NCBI RefSeq assembly: GCF_002288925.2
Contig: NW_022098076.1
Coordinates: 74,725,873 to 74,789,872 of the forward strand
Source of the DNA: Delphinapterus leucas
Lineage: Eukaryota > Chordata > Mammalia > Artiodactyla > Monodontidae
Reading direction: 5' to 3'
DNA length: 64,000 nucleotides
A program made the position numbers and the translations under genes. Every line of letters starts with the position of its first letter. Within the stretch, counting starts at the first letter, position 1. Below, piece after piece: positions 9,791 to 20,464 of this stretch. Below the pieces are notes generated by a model that had not been told where the DNA came from, did no database searches, and was given only the letters and a program-made list of their open reading frames with translations.

Positions 9791-10660
9791 CTGAAGAAAC
9801 AGGAAGAATATAAGGATAGATGGGACTTATGTGCATGTTACCTTAGTTTGGGGTCAGCAGCATGGACACTTTCCCCAATAAAATTCTTCTGTTGGATTTG
9901 GTATCTGATTCTAAAGAAGTCTTGAGTACAATTAATTCACACCTCTAGGCTTTGGTTTCTTTACCTATAAAATATATTAGTGCAGACAAAGTTTTATAAA
10001 CATTTCTAGAGTCACAGAACCCCTTTAGTGAACAAAAGCATATATGGAACCCCAACATATAAGACCAATAACATCAGAGCTACTGTGATTGAGCTAGCGG
10101 TGGGAGACCCAAAACTAGTCCTGGCCTACTGAGACACCTCACCGGGACTCTGGGTTCCCTCAGCTGCAGTTGAAAGCCATAGGTTGAGACGGTATTTCAG
10201 GCTTTCCTCATGTTCTCTCTTTGCCTCCATTTGGGCATGTGGCTGGTCCCTGGTTCCAGAAGGAGTCTGCACCTGCTACTTGGGAGCTCTGATGGAGGCA
10301 GGTGGGAAGCGGTCTTGGAGTACTCGGGATCACCAAGTCCTGGGCATGGTCAAGTCATGATTGCTTTGGTGGGAAGAAAATAGGTTATCATCTGAAAGCA
10401 GGATAGGTTATCATCTGGCAGCTGAAAGGATAAGCACAGTCTGGTAGCATGTTACAGATGGTTCTGGCCCCATTTACCCATCTAGTGCTTCTGGAAGATG
10501 ATCTAGGGGTGAAGGGCCCTCATTTTCCCATCTCCTTGGTTGGATAACCTCATGGTTCACAAGCCTCTACTTTGCAGAAGTCATAAGAAACTTCCTTTGA
10601 AGATGTTAAGGTCTATAGCGTCTCAAGTGGACTTTACTCTTTGCAATATCAAGTAAGACA
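9791..10660. other. Unique sequence
   Basis: No repeat recognised. A short direct repeat (AGGTTATCATCTG) occurs at about 10382 and 10406, probably a local slippage product. Confidence 0.5.
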
Positions 10661-10664
10661 AGGC

Positions 10665-10745
10665 AGGGAATGGTCTCCCCATTTTATAGATGAGGGATCC
10701 GAGGCCCAGTGTGGTTGTCTCTTCCATAAAAGAATGCGGAAACTC
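10665..10745 (-). repeat. MIR core fragment
   Basis: Contains CCCCATTTTATAGATGAGGG followed by ATCCGAGGCCCAGTG, the inverted MIR core. The rest is too diverged to align by eye. Confidence 0.5.
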
Positions 10746-11690
10746 ACTTTTGAGACTATAGTCTGTACCTCACACCCTCTCAGACTCCTGAGAAGTTCTT
10801 TCTGTTCTCTAACGTTTATTCATTTCGTTGTAATTGATGTAAATCATTTCCTCTGCTTTTACCTGTTTCCTTCTAGTTGTCCAGGAAAATCTGAAGTTGG
10901 ATTTCCTATCCTTCTCGACATTTCATAGAAGGCAATAGAAGTATTAGGGGGAGTTGAAGGAATGACCCATAAGAGTTGTGGCAGATTTCCACCTCTTTTT
11001 GGGAAACACCGCTTTGGTCGTCTTGGCAGGAGGCTTGAGGGTGGGCATGAGAATTTTAGGGTGAGGGTGATTTCAATCCTGGGGAGTCTGTAATTCCCCA
11101 AATCTTATTAACATAGGGACTGAATACCAGACGTTCCTTTGGGTCTGCGTGCCGATGCTCTCAGCCTTTCCTAGCAGCCTTTCTCCACTGGTCTGGAACC
11201 TTTTAGGGCATTCCAAGCCCCCGCACCTCTCCCCCCGCCCCGGGGCTGGCCTGCAGTCAAGCATCTTCACAGTCTGCTGCTTCCATCTGGAGCTCCCTTC
11301 CTCAGTCCCTCATGCCGGCTGCCTCCGGGCCTGCTCTGCCGGCGCCCAGAATCCCACACAGCCCTGCCAGCTGAAGCCATGGGGAACTGCAGCGGCAGGT
11401 AAGGGTGGGCTTCCCTGGAGGCAGGAGGCATGGACCGGAGGATCCATGCGAGGTACCCATGACCATTCATCAAAGGGTACCTTACAGAAAGAGAAAAGAC
11501 ACGTTACCAGCTAGGAGGAGGCAGCTGGAATGCACGTAATCGAGGAAGAATATTACCAAGAACCCATAAAGAACATCTCCAGGTTACCTTAGGATTCTAA
11601 GATTCTCTATGGCGTTGACTCCCCTTAAGTCATGAGATTTTGCCTGATATGGAGCCACATCCTTTCCAGAAACTCTTATTTTTCTTCTGC
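10746..11690. other. Unique, moderately GC-rich sequence
   Basis: No repeat recognised. 11210-11400 is C-rich with scattered CpGs, but not dense enough to call a CpG island. It holds an isolated ATG in strong context (11379) followed at once by a donor-like AGGTAAGG, discussed under findings. Confidence 0.4.
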
Positions 11691-11704
11691 AAAAAGGTGA
11701 GGGA

Positions 11705-12033
11705 GGGCTTCCCTGGTGGCGCAGTGGTTAAGAATCCGCCTGCCAATGCAGGGGAAACTGGTTCGAGCCCTGGTCCAGGAAGATCCCACACACCACGGAG
11801 CAACTAAGCCCCTGCGCCACAGCTGCTGAGCCTGCGAGCCACAACTGCTGAGCCTAGGTGCCACAACAACTGAAGGCCATGCGCCTAGAGCCCGTGCTCT
11901 GCAACAAGAGAAGCCAACGCAATGAGCAGCCCGCGCACCACAACAAAGAGTAGCCCCCGCTCGCCGCAATTAGAGAAAGCCCGTGCGCAGCAACGAGAAC
12001 CCAACGCAGCCAAAAATAAATAAATTTTAAAAA
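11705..12033 (+). mobile_element. Long CHR-type SINE with perfect 14-bp TSD
   Basis: Begins GGGCTTCCCTGGTGGCGCAG, with B-box-like GGTTCGAGCCC, a long body with repeated 'CACAACTGCTGAGCC' units, and an A-rich tail after CGCAGCCAAAAATAAATAAA. The TSD AAAAAGGTGAGGGA is exact at 11691-11704 and 12034-12047. Translation of this body gives the serine/alanine-rich minus-strand frame seen here. Confidence 0.93.
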
Positions 12034-12047
12034 AAAAAGGTGAGGGA

Positions 12048-12775
12048 GTCTGAATACAACATCAGGGGGACCCGCTAGCTGACTGCATCAGGGACCCAAC
12101 AAAGACTTAGGCAACACAGGTGTTGAGCATACCTCTGGTTACCTCTGGATAGCTTGCATAACTTCCTGCCTCCAGGCAGACCTAGAGATGAATTCAGCTG
12201 AGGTTTTAGAAAACATGATGCTGGAAGAAAGTGAGAGGAGGGGTAGCATTCAGTAGAAACGGAACCAGACCCTGGAGACATCCACCTGGAGGGCTCTTAC
12301 ATAAACAAGATCAACCACGGGGCTTTCTTCTTCAGGCAACCCCCTTCCTAACTTCTTAGTCTCCGTGTTGTCAGTGTACTCCCCCTGCTGTCCTGACTTA
12401 TGCCAGGAGTCTTCTCCTTCTCCCCTTTACCCCCAACATCTATGCCATGGTGAACCTCGCCATTCCCCCCCTGTGTGGGTGATTCTCCTACTGGCTCCTA
12501 CTGCAGGCCTCTTGTCAGGGGAGACAGGAGGCCCTTAGCTCTCCCTTCCATCAGACTCTGCTCTCATGATATCAGAACCTACAATTAACCCATTTCCGAT
12601 GAAGTCATGCCCACCTGCCTCTGCCTGGCTTCCCGGCGTCTCCACATCATGCCCTTGCCCTTCTCCTGATGAATCATTTTGTGTGGCTCCCTTCCACGGC
12701 TTCTCTTCTCTGGTCAGTCTCGTCTTGTCTCTCCCACAAGCATGTTAGTTTGATCCTTCCCTCCACACCTGGGCC
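12048..12775. other. Unique sequence, possibly old L2 at 12330-12600
   Basis: No confident feature. Pyrimidine-rich text resembling the L2 3' region occurs around 12330-12600, but I cannot align it firmly. Confidence 0.35.
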
Positions 12776-12779
12776 TGAA

Positions 12780-13010
12780 ATGCCAGCTTCAGTTCTGCTC
12801 CAAACCACCAATTCTTCAAGGCCCATTTCTTCTGTGAAGCATTCCCAGTCGGGTCATCCCCTTCATGCCCTTACTGTTTGTGTGTTAATTATTTCCAACT
12901 TCGCACCAATTTGGCAGTTTATGTTATATTACTGAGCATTGTCTTTTCAACAAGGCTGTAATCTTCTTGATGGCAAGAGTGCAATACCTGTTTGAATCAC
13001 CTCTCTCTGC
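12780..13010 (+). repeat. L2 LINE 3' fragment
   Basis: Shows the L2 order: TTCAAGGCCCATTTCTTCTG, GTGAAGCATTCCCAG, ATTACTGAGCATTGTC, then CTGTAATCTTCTTGATGGCA, equivalent to the 'ctgtgagctccttgagggca' block. Confidence 0.6.
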
Positions 13011-13034
13011 ACCCAAGGCAAGGATGTGGGAATG

Positions 13035-13255
13035 AGGGAAATTAACATTTATCCAGGGCTTTCAGACATCATCTCATTGCATCTTTTCAACCCTAAGAGT
13101 TGGATGTTTTTTGTCTCTTGTTTTATAGATGAGGAAACTGAAGCTCAGAGAAGTATTTTTACATCCACAGCTGGTAAGTGGCCGAGTCAGGATTAGAAAC
13201 CAGTGTGGCCTGATAACAAAGCATCTTTCACGACTCCATGTCTCTATTCTAAGGT
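13035..13255 (-). repeat. MIR
   Basis: Inverted MIR with a near-consensus core: TTATAGATGAGGAAACTGAAG, CTCAGAGAAGTATTTTTAC, CAGCTGGTAAGTGGCCGAG and ACCAGTGTGGCCTG. Confidence 0.85.
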
Positions 13256-13780
13256 GGGGCATAGGGCACTCATAAATGCATTGGATCAGAAAAACAAGTT
13301 GACACATGAAGCTGATGTGCATTTAGAATCACTGTTAGCATTAAACCCATATATGCGTTTCTTTTAATCCCACCTCGAAAATTTAAATCCCAGATTGACC
13401 TCTTCCAATGCTAATTTTTGTTCAAAGAAGTTAGGAGCAAGTTTTATGATTGATGTCTTTTTTTAAATGTCCTAATTATTTTTTCGGAAGCATGGTTCTT
13501 CTAAAATTTTTGCCTGGTAAGAAATCGTCCAGGGATGTCTGATGTCGCTTCTGAACTGAACAACCAGGGAGGAGGCTGTGATAGCTGGAAGTGTGTCTCT
13601 CAAGGCTGGTGTTCCTGACCTTGCATCTTTTTAGACTGTAATCAAAGGAGCAGCAAATTCTTGAGCTAGAACTCAATATATAGTGTAAATACATATACGT
13701 CATCCAGGCTCCCAGATGTCAGAAATTCCCCCATGACCCCGTAAGAAGAATATTCCATTGCTTTAGATTGTGAAGAAAAA
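13256..13780. other. Unique sequence
   Basis: About 525 bp, AT-rich, nothing recognised. Confidence 0.5.
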
Positions 13781-13890
13781 GGAGAGATAGATAAAGAGAG
13801 AGGGGGAGAGAGAGAGGGAGAGGGAACTTGAGCACAAATGAGGAAGACATATAAAGGGAAAAGGAAACAAAGGAAGAAAAAGAGGAATGG
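13775..13890. repeat. Purine-rich GA tract
   Basis: Imperfect GAGAGA/GGGAGA runs at 13785-13830, then A/G-rich sequence to 13890. The open frames on both strands here are simply this composition translated. Confidence 0.8.
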
Positions 13891-14081
13891 AGGAAGGCTG
13901 AAAGGAAGCTTTTCTCTTTTGAGAAGGTTTTCTCTATTAAGTGGATGGAAAATACGTCTTGAATCTTCAGAATTGGAAGGGAAAGCAAATTTTGTCTTAA
14001 GTGGCAACGCTCCCCAAATCCTTTTTCATGTCCTGACAGGGTGAGTACAGGATCCGGTGGCTGAGGATTTAGGCTGAGTTG

Positions 14082-14304
14082 TTATGGTGTATCACCCTTG
14101 GCTACATCACGTCATAGAAAGTGCAGTCCCCACCTTTAGGAAAGATGGCACTGGTGACTTTGGAGAAGCCTCACTCTTGGTGGGTCGGGTGGTGGTGGTG
14201 AGCTCAGGAATGGGAAGCAGATTGCCTTGGCTTTGCAGATCTCTCCTCGGCTCCTGGCCTCGTTAGAGGAAATGTTTAGATGCCCTCTTAGGGGTTTCTG
14301 AGTG
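14082..14304 (+). repeat. Local duplication, copy A
   Basis: This ~220-bp segment recurs at 15315-15533 in the same orientation, about 92% identical by eye, with one small indel in the AGGAAAGATGG region. Shared blocks include GGTGACTTTGGAGAAG and GCAGATCTCTCCTCGGCTCC. It matches no interspersed repeat that I know. A 60-codon frame in copy A is not kept open in copy B in any informative way. Confidence 0.85.
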
Positions 14305-14479
14305 TGCCCACCTAGGGCGGTTTTGAGAAGTGAGTGAGATTGGTACCTGACACAGAGTCAGCCCTAAACAAGTGCCGGTTACATCTTCTTCACCGGCATA
14401 GAGAGAGCAGGAGCCCTCATTAGTTACTTCTGCAGGTTCATTTTCTACTTCTCTTCCCATTACTCACCTCCTTCCAGCC

Positions 14480-14845
14480 TCGAATACCAAGAGCCCCCGC
14501 CTTGGGGCGTTGGTGCCTGCCTCCCCCTCAGCTCGGGTGGGTCTCCTTGCTACCTTATCTCCTCGTGGCTCCTTGACTCAGGTCCCGGCTCAAACATCAG
14601 CTCTGCAGGATCTTCCCAGACTAGGGTGTCTAAAGCAGCGCCCCCAGCACCTGCCACAGCCTCTCCACTTTGCTGTTCTGATAGCATTCACAACCCCTGA
14701 CTTTCTCCTGTCTCTTCCCGGAGGTGACGGCTTCCCAGGAGTAGGGACTTTGTTTGCCTGGTTTTTTCATTTTATTCCCAGTGTCTGTAACAGTTCCCAG
14801 CACACGATCGATATTCAATAAATATTTGTTAAATGGTTTATTCAA
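14480..14845 (+). repeat. L2 LINE 3' end
   Basis: Long L2 3' match: CAGGTCCCGGCTCAAACATCA, GATCTTCCCAGACTAGGG, CAGGAGTAGGGACTTTG, and the terminal ATTCAATAAATATTTGTTAAAT. Confidence 0.8.
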
Positions 14846-15194
14846 CCAAAAATATTGGGAGGGTGGATTCTGCCTGGGGAAGGGTGAGGGGCACAGGGGC
14901 CCTGCTGCCTGTGGCATGTCTGGGCAAGTCAGTCCCCAGCAGAATTTCAGCCTTCACTTGCCCCTTCCTCTGGGCGTCCGGAGGCAGGTTACGACTTGCA
15001 CAGCCATGTGCAGTGACCTGGTAGGGTTTGCTATATGACTGTAGGAGAATTCTAACACTCCTGGCTTTCGTGCCCAGACGCCCAGATTCAAGTGCTGGTC
15101 TTCCCACCAGTTTGCCAGCCACAATACTCAAGTGAGCTAGCAAAATCCCCACCAGGGCTGCACTTCTTACCCTGGGCATGGGGCATAGGGGGCG

Positions 15195-15196
<2 letters not shown>

Positions 15197-15238
<42 letters not shown>
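15197..15238. repeat. (GT)n microsatellite
   Basis: Near-pure GT run of about 20 units with one GTTTGT interruption near its left end. Confidence 0.95.
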
Positions 15239-15314
15239 TGTATGTGGAGGGGGGCACAAGGAGCCTGCTGTGAATGCATCATCCTTTTTATCTAATTCAC
15301 CGGAAGCATGGTTT

Positions 15315-15533
15315 TTATGGCGTATCAACCTTGGCTACATCATGTCATAGAAAGCACAGTTCCCACCATTAAGACGGCACTGGTGACTTTGGAGAAGTCT
15401 CACTCATGGTGGGTCGGGTGGTGGTGGTGAGCTCAGGAGTGGAAAGCAGATTGCCTTGGCTTTGCAGATCTCTCCTCGGCTCCTGGCCTCTTTAGAGGAA
15501 ATGGTTAGATGCCCTCTTAGGGGTTTCTGGGTG
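15315..15533 (+). repeat. Local duplication, copy B
   Basis: Partner of the segment at 14082-14304, with ~1.0 kb between them holding L2 and a GT repeat. The homology starts at TTATGGCGTATCAACC and stops at GGGGTTTCTGGGTG. Flanks outside these points are unrelated between copies, and I see no TSD. Confidence 0.85.
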
Positions 15534-15659
15534 GAGGTGCTGGATTGGAAACATCTTCTCAACAAAAATGAGCTCCTTGGCGGGTGTGTGCCTTGCTTAC
15601 AGTAGAAACTCCATAGTAGGGAATGAATGTGCCCTAAGAGACGGGCTGGTGAGGAGGTC

Positions 15660-15805
15660 GCTGGGCTTGGGGTCAGGAGAACTGGCTTCTAGTCCTGCTT
15701 TTCCAGGCAGCCTCTGCCCTGTCCTAAGCCTCACTGTCGTCTGAGTATGAGGGCTGGACTCTGTCTGTGAGGTCCCTTCTCAGAGACTTACAGGAGTTAA
15801 AGTCC
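15660..15805 (+). repeat. MIR-type SINE variant
   Basis: Reads GGTCAGGAGAACTGGCTTCTA, GTCCTGCTTTTCC, then CCTCACTGTCGTCTGAGTATG, GGGCTGGACTCTG and AGGTCCCTTCTCAG, the MIR variant that ends 'gaccctaaggtcccttccag'. Confidence 0.65.
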
Positions 15806-16265
15806 CACGAGAAGAGCAGCTCCCCAGGGCTGCACACTGATTCCATGAAGCACAGCTAGCTCCCTCCTCCCCCTTGCCAGGCCCCCTCCTTCTTCCCATG
15901 GAGAGAAAGTGGCCTGATTCTCCTGTCAGGGACACCTGAGTGGTCCCTGCCATTCTGTGGCTTCTAGAGCTGGCTCTGACGAGTCACAGCCCTGAGGACC
16001 ATCTTGAGGCTGTTCAAAGTCATTAGGGATGGGTGGAGGAGTGGTGGGGACCAGAGACTGCAGAGGTCCATGCTGTGGGAGCTGGGAAACAGACCACAAA
16101 GAAAAACTGGACTTTCCTTTCCCAGGCCAGAGCAGGCTGCTTCTTTATGGATATGATGCAACGTTGCTCACCCCACAGATTCTTATCCCATCCACGCTTC
16201 TTGAGTGCCAAACAGCTTGGTCTGGATGAACCCCTTGAGAACTGATCTTATCTGTCGCCCTCTGT
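15806..16265. other. Unique sequence
   Basis: No repeat recognised in ~460 bp. Confidence 0.5.
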
Positions 16266-16269
16266 AGAA

Positions 16270-16770
16270 ATTTAAAAACACAGTTCCCAAATCCTTTGAC
16301 CCTCCGCTTCTTGAGAGGCGGGATTTGTCTCCCTTCCCCTTGAATCTGCCCTTGTGACCATTTGACGAAAGAATACAGTAGACGAGGCGCTGTGCCCATA
16401 TCTGGGTCCAGGTCTTCAGAAACGGGCAGCTGCCACTTCCTGTCTCCTGGGATGCTCGCTCTTGGAAGCCAGCCACTGTGCCGAGTGGGAGCCAAAGCGG
16501 CCTGTGAGGAGGAGAGACCCACGTGGGGAGGAAGCGAGGCTCCGGGCCCGTGGCCCTGGCTGAACACCCAGTGCCAAGGTGCCAGCCCCGTGAGTGAGCC
16601 GTCCTGGAAGCCCCCAGTCCAGCCAGCCCAGCAGACAGAACGTGGAGCAGAGGTGAGCTGCTCCCATCCGGCCCCGCCCAAATTGCAGGTACCTGAGCAC
16701 GATAAATGCTTGTTGCTCGTAGAGCCGCTAAGTCGTGGGGGGTGGTTTGTTAAGGGACAACAGAACACTG
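16270..16770 (+). mobile_element. MLT1-class MaLR LTR (solo)
   Basis: Follows the MLT1 consensus over ~500 bp: CCTTGTGACCATTTGACGAAAG, GCAGCTGCCACTTCCTGTCTC, GGATGCTCGCTCTTGGAA, GTGAGTGAGCCGTCCTGGAAG, ACGATAAATGCTTGTTG (polyadenylation region) and GCCGCTAAGTCGTGGGG. A 219-codon minus-strand open frame (16145-16804) lies across it antisense and is an accident of LTR sequence. Confidence 0.85.
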
Positions 16771-17095
16771 GCACCCCTGGTGCTGGGGAGCAAAAGCCCC
16801 TCAAGTCCTTCCGGACCAGTTGCTTCTATTTTTCTTAAAACAACTGCCACCCCAACCGTCCTGTGGACTCTCCTTTCCCTGGAAAAACTCAGCTCATCTT
16901 TCCGAACGAAGATGGTGATTTGCAGGAATTTTATTCCTAGAAGTCCACTCCCCCTCCCTTCTCATTTCACTCCTCCCTCACAAGCCCCACGCCCACTTCC
17001 TCTTGTTTTTTCTCTTCCATCCTTCCAGCAGACACTTTCTCCTTAGCCTCGGGCTCCTGCAACAACCCCAAGGGACTTGACCACATGCCTAGGTG
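16771..17095. other. Unique sequence
   Basis: Pyrimidine-rich, with nothing recognised. The open frame 16735-17046 (+) has no identifiable domain. Confidence 0.45.
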
Positions 17096-17099
17096 GGAA

Positions 17100-17195
17100 T
17101 CTCAGGTGTGTTCTGTGCATGCATGTGTGTGCATATGTGTAGGCAGGGGTCGGTGCATGTGTGTGTGCGTGTGTGTAGGTGTGTATGGAGGATAG
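17100..17195. repeat. Degenerate GT/GCAT-rich simple repeat
   Basis: Imperfect GTGTGCAT/GTGTGTGC mixture. It produces the His/Thr-rich minus-strand frames in this stretch. Confidence 0.75.
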
Positions 17196-17279
17196 TGTTA
17201 CAAACGCTGGAGGTGGGTGGCAGGTAGTAGAGGAGCTGATGATTTTGACCGCTGGTTTCGGTGGGTTCATTGGAAACCA

Positions 17280-17600
17280 CCCATTCTTTTTAAAGATACT
17301 TAAAAATTCAAATCAACCTTTTCTGGTTATCCCATTCTGCATTTTTCAAATTTTCTACAATGACATGGATTACTCTTGTAATGAAGGAAATAAACCTCAC
17401 TTTTCCTTCCAATACTCAGAGTTGACCAGAATTTATATTCTGGTGAATTTCCTTGCAGCCTTTTGTCTGTACTCAAACATCTCTTGAATATTTGAGATCG
17501 TGCCATGAATACAGTATGTGTCTTGACTTTTCACTGTGCTTTATATTTTAAGAGTCTCTCTCTCTCACTAAATATTTTCCCAAACCTATTTGTTTTTGCT
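17280..17600. repeat. Possible ancient L1M-like fragment
   Basis: TTCTGCATTTTTCAAATTTTC followed by TACAATGACATGGATTACTC resembles a motif common in old L1 3' sequence. Family and strand are uncertain. Confidence 0.3.
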
Positions 17601-17614
17601 CCAGTGTATTTTTC

Positions 17615-18053
17615 CTTTTTTTAAAATTGAGGTATAGTTGATTTGCAATATTATATGTTTCAGGTGTACAACATAGCGATTCACAATTTTTAGTTTGTAC
17701 TCCATTTATAGTTACTATAAAATATTGGCTATGTTCTCTGTGCTGTACAATATATCTCTGTAGCTTATTTATTTTATACATAGTAGCTTGTACCTCAGTC
17801 CCCTACCCCTGTCTTGTCCCTCCCTCCTTCCTTCTCCCCACTGGTAACAACTAGTTTGTTCTCTATATCTGTCAGTTTGCTTCTTTTTTGTTATATGCAC
17901 TGGTTTGTTGTGTTTTTTAGATTCCACATATACATGATATCATACAGTATTTGTCTTTCTTTGTCTGACTTATTTCACTAAACATAATACCTTCCAAGTC
18001 CATTTGTGTTGTTGCAAATTTCATTCTTTTTTATGGCTGAGTAGTATTCCATT

Positions 18054-18095
<42 letters not shown>

Positions 18096-18197
18096 CACAT
18101 ACCACATCTTCTTTATCCATTCATCTGTTGATGGACACTTAGGTTGCTTCCATATCTTAACAATTGTAAATAATGCTGCTATAAACATTGGGGTGCA
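17615..18197 (-). mobile_element. 5'-truncated L1 (3' UTR and ORF2 tail)
   Basis: From left to right: a T-rich start and GAGGTATAGTTGATTTGC (inverted L1 3' UTR), ACTGGTAACAACTAGTTTG, CATATACATGATATCATACAG, then ORF2-tail text ending GATGGACACTTAGGTTGCTTC and ATAAACATTGGGGTGCA. Coding capacity is destroyed. A GT microsatellite has grown inside it. CCAAACCTA occurs just outside both ends (17580 and 18198) and may be TSD remains. Confidence 0.88.
18055..18092. repeat. (GT)n microsatellite inside L1
   Basis: About 19 GT units at the position where inverted L1 normally reads 'CCATTGTATATATGTACCAC'. It evidently expanded from that alternating purine/pyrimidine seed. Confidence 0.92.
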
Positions 18198-18285
18198 CCA
18201 AACCTAATTTTTAATGGCTTGATAATGTTCTAGCATAAAAAAATTATTTATTTTTTTATTTATTTACTTATTTAATTTGTTTAGC

Positions 18286-18364
18286 ATTTACCTGACATTT
18301 AGGTTATGTTTATATATATATATATCACATCATATGTATATCACAACCTAAACGTCAAGTAAAT
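18286..18364. repeat. Imperfect inverted repeat, 23-nt arms
   Basis: Left arm ATTTACCTGACATTTAGG onward (18286-18308) pairs with the right arm ending CCTAAACGTCAAGTAAAT (18342-18364), about 20 of 23 positions. The ~33-nt loop is TA-rich. No TSD or transposon ends were seen. Confidence 0.7.
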
Positions 18365-18795
18365 ATATGTGTCAGACATACGTGTGTGTGTATACACACA
18401 CATATCTCATACCCTTATACATAAATCTTCGAAGCTTTAAATCTTCAAATGTTTTCACTTTGATTCCTGGAGGTGAAGTTCCAGGTTAAACACTATGAAC
18501 ATTGGAGAGGCTCCTGGTATGCAGTACAAAACGGTAGAAACTGTCCCTTCTGAAATCTCTGCTTGGCTTCAGGAACCATCTTCTGACTGTCTGGGCATCT
18601 CTTACTCTTTTATTCCCAGGAGATGACCAGGGAGGGATGGGGAACCCGAGGAAAGAAAAGACCAGGTGAAGATATGCGAGAAAATATGTAGCTGGCAGAA
18701 AGAACTCCTAAGCTTATTTTATGAATATTTCAATGGCTAGGGAGACAGTTTTTGTCTTCTTGCCCAACTTAATATGAGGAAGGAAGAGAAGGGAA
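18365..18795. other. Unique sequence after a TATA/GTGTGTG-rich patch
   Basis: Alternating GT/CA and TA steps at 18370-18410, then sequence with nothing recognised. Confidence 0.45.
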
Positions 18796-18799
18796 CTAA

Positions 18800-18990
18800 C
18801 AGTAGTCACATGGGTAGATGCTTTCCATCCATTGCCTCATTTCATCCTTACAAGGACCCTGAGTTATTATTATTTCAATTTTATAGATGAGGAAACTGGG
18901 TTCTGGGAGGTTAGATAACCTGTCGGAGTCAGACAGCTGGTAAGGAGAGAGCCCGGAGGTGAACCCAGGGCTGTCCAGCTCCAGAGCCAG
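18800..18990 (-). repeat. MIR
   Basis: Inverted MIR: ATTGCCTCATTTCATCCTTAC, TTATAGATGAGGAAACTGGG, GGTTAGATAACCTGTCGGAG, CAGCTGGTAAGGAGAGAGC and GGTGAACCCAGGGCTGTCC. Confidence 0.85.
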
Positions 18991-20460
18991 TGAAATGAGC
19001 TGCCATCTGGTTTCTCCATTTCCATAGCAAGATAGGGGGAGGGGATGGGCTTTGGCCCTCCCCTCCTCTCCCTTCCTCCCTGTTCCAATTCACTCTTTCT
19101 CCCTTTGAATAGAGGGGACTGAGATGAAGCCTTAAGGAGCCCTTTCCCAACTGCTACAAGATATAGGACACCATCCCCCAGACGTTATCGAACCTCTTTC
19201 CCTGAAAAGCACCTGCATCCCAGTGAAAGTCTTCTATCCTCGACCCTGCCTAGATAACCTCTGGAGGCCCCTGCCGGGCAGAGGATTTCAGGGGTTGCTG
19301 GGAGCCCTCTGTGGCTGTTCTGACCCGCATTCTTCCAGCACATGTTGTCTAGGAGCAAAGAGGAGAGGGAGGGCGCAGCTGGCAGGGAAACCACGGGGAG
19401 TCGGGCAGATCAAGGAGTATTAATAATGCGGCCACTGGCTGCTAGGCCTGCCCTCAGGGTCCGTCACAGGGGAGGGGCCCAGAGGGTGGTTAAGGGCAGA
19501 GGGATGTGCAGGACGCCTGAACCCTGTGTTTAAGCCCCAGCATGCGCAGGAGGAGTGCCCCTTAATCAGAGATTTTGTCCAATCCCTCACTCTCCCAGCC
19601 ACTAAATTGCATCTCTTACCCCTTCAGATTTCCTTTGCAAGATTTGTCCTCCAAGGAGCCATCCCAGATGGACCCCATGTGGCTCTGTTTAGATGCCTCA
19701 TTCCATTTGGGTAGTTTCATCTGGAGGTGACATTCAAACTATTTAAAAACAGTAAGAATGAGTTTAGTCTTCACAGAGAGCCAGCTCGAAGGCAGGAGTC
19801 TGCGCTCCAAGGACCTCTGCTCGGGCAAGTGTTAACTCTTTAGTTGCTAGACTGGAGGGAGGTATGAAGGTGCCAGGAGAGAGAATGGGGTGGCCCAAGC
19901 ACTAGTGGGGCTCAGGGTATTGGCTGTTTACCAAGTGGTACAGGATGTTTTCAATATTTTAAGAACTGATATGGCTGTACCCGTGTGTACAGGTATGGCT
20001 GGGCTCTGCTTAGACGGGAAACAATGACGCCCTGCCTGTGGTTTCTTAGGGTCATCGCAAATGAGTCTTTCCTGACCCCTGTTCCTCACAGGTCCCTCTT
20101 CCTCTGCATCTCCACCCAGAGCCTAACAACGGTTTCTGGAGTCATGTCCCTGCAGCTGCCACATTCCAGCTCATCAGAGATGAGCATAACATGGACCAGA
20201 GCCTGTTCCCAGTCCCACAAATGAGGGGTCCTCCGCCTCAGTCTCCCCCATGGTATCTGCCCGTCTGGGTGCCCCCCTCACAGCAAGCACTCAGTCAAGG
20301 TGCTTGATAAAACATTTGGTTTGGGGTGGGTTCAATTTAGATTAAATTCCCATTTGGGGATCTAAGTCAAGACCCGCAGTTCTCAAGAGCAATGTGGCTA
20401 ACCAGCAGTCTCTCCCTTGCAGCAGATTCTACTGGTCCTCTCTTTCTAGGTGGCGGTACA
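18991..20460. other. Unique sequence
   Basis: About 1.5 kb without a recognised repeat, one of the longer repeat-poor stretches. Short open frames on both strands have no domain. Moderate GC with sparse CpG, and no promoter-like island. Confidence 0.5.
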
Positions 20461-20464
20461 CTGA

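Noticed and set aside
11210..11400. Possible CpG island or promoter
   Set aside because: CpGs are scattered, not dense, and the stretch is under 200 bp with no transcription-start motif.
16145..16804. 219-codon minus-strand open frame, the longest in the window
   Set aside because: It lies antisense across an MLT1-class LTR, uses no known domain, and is explained by LTR composition.
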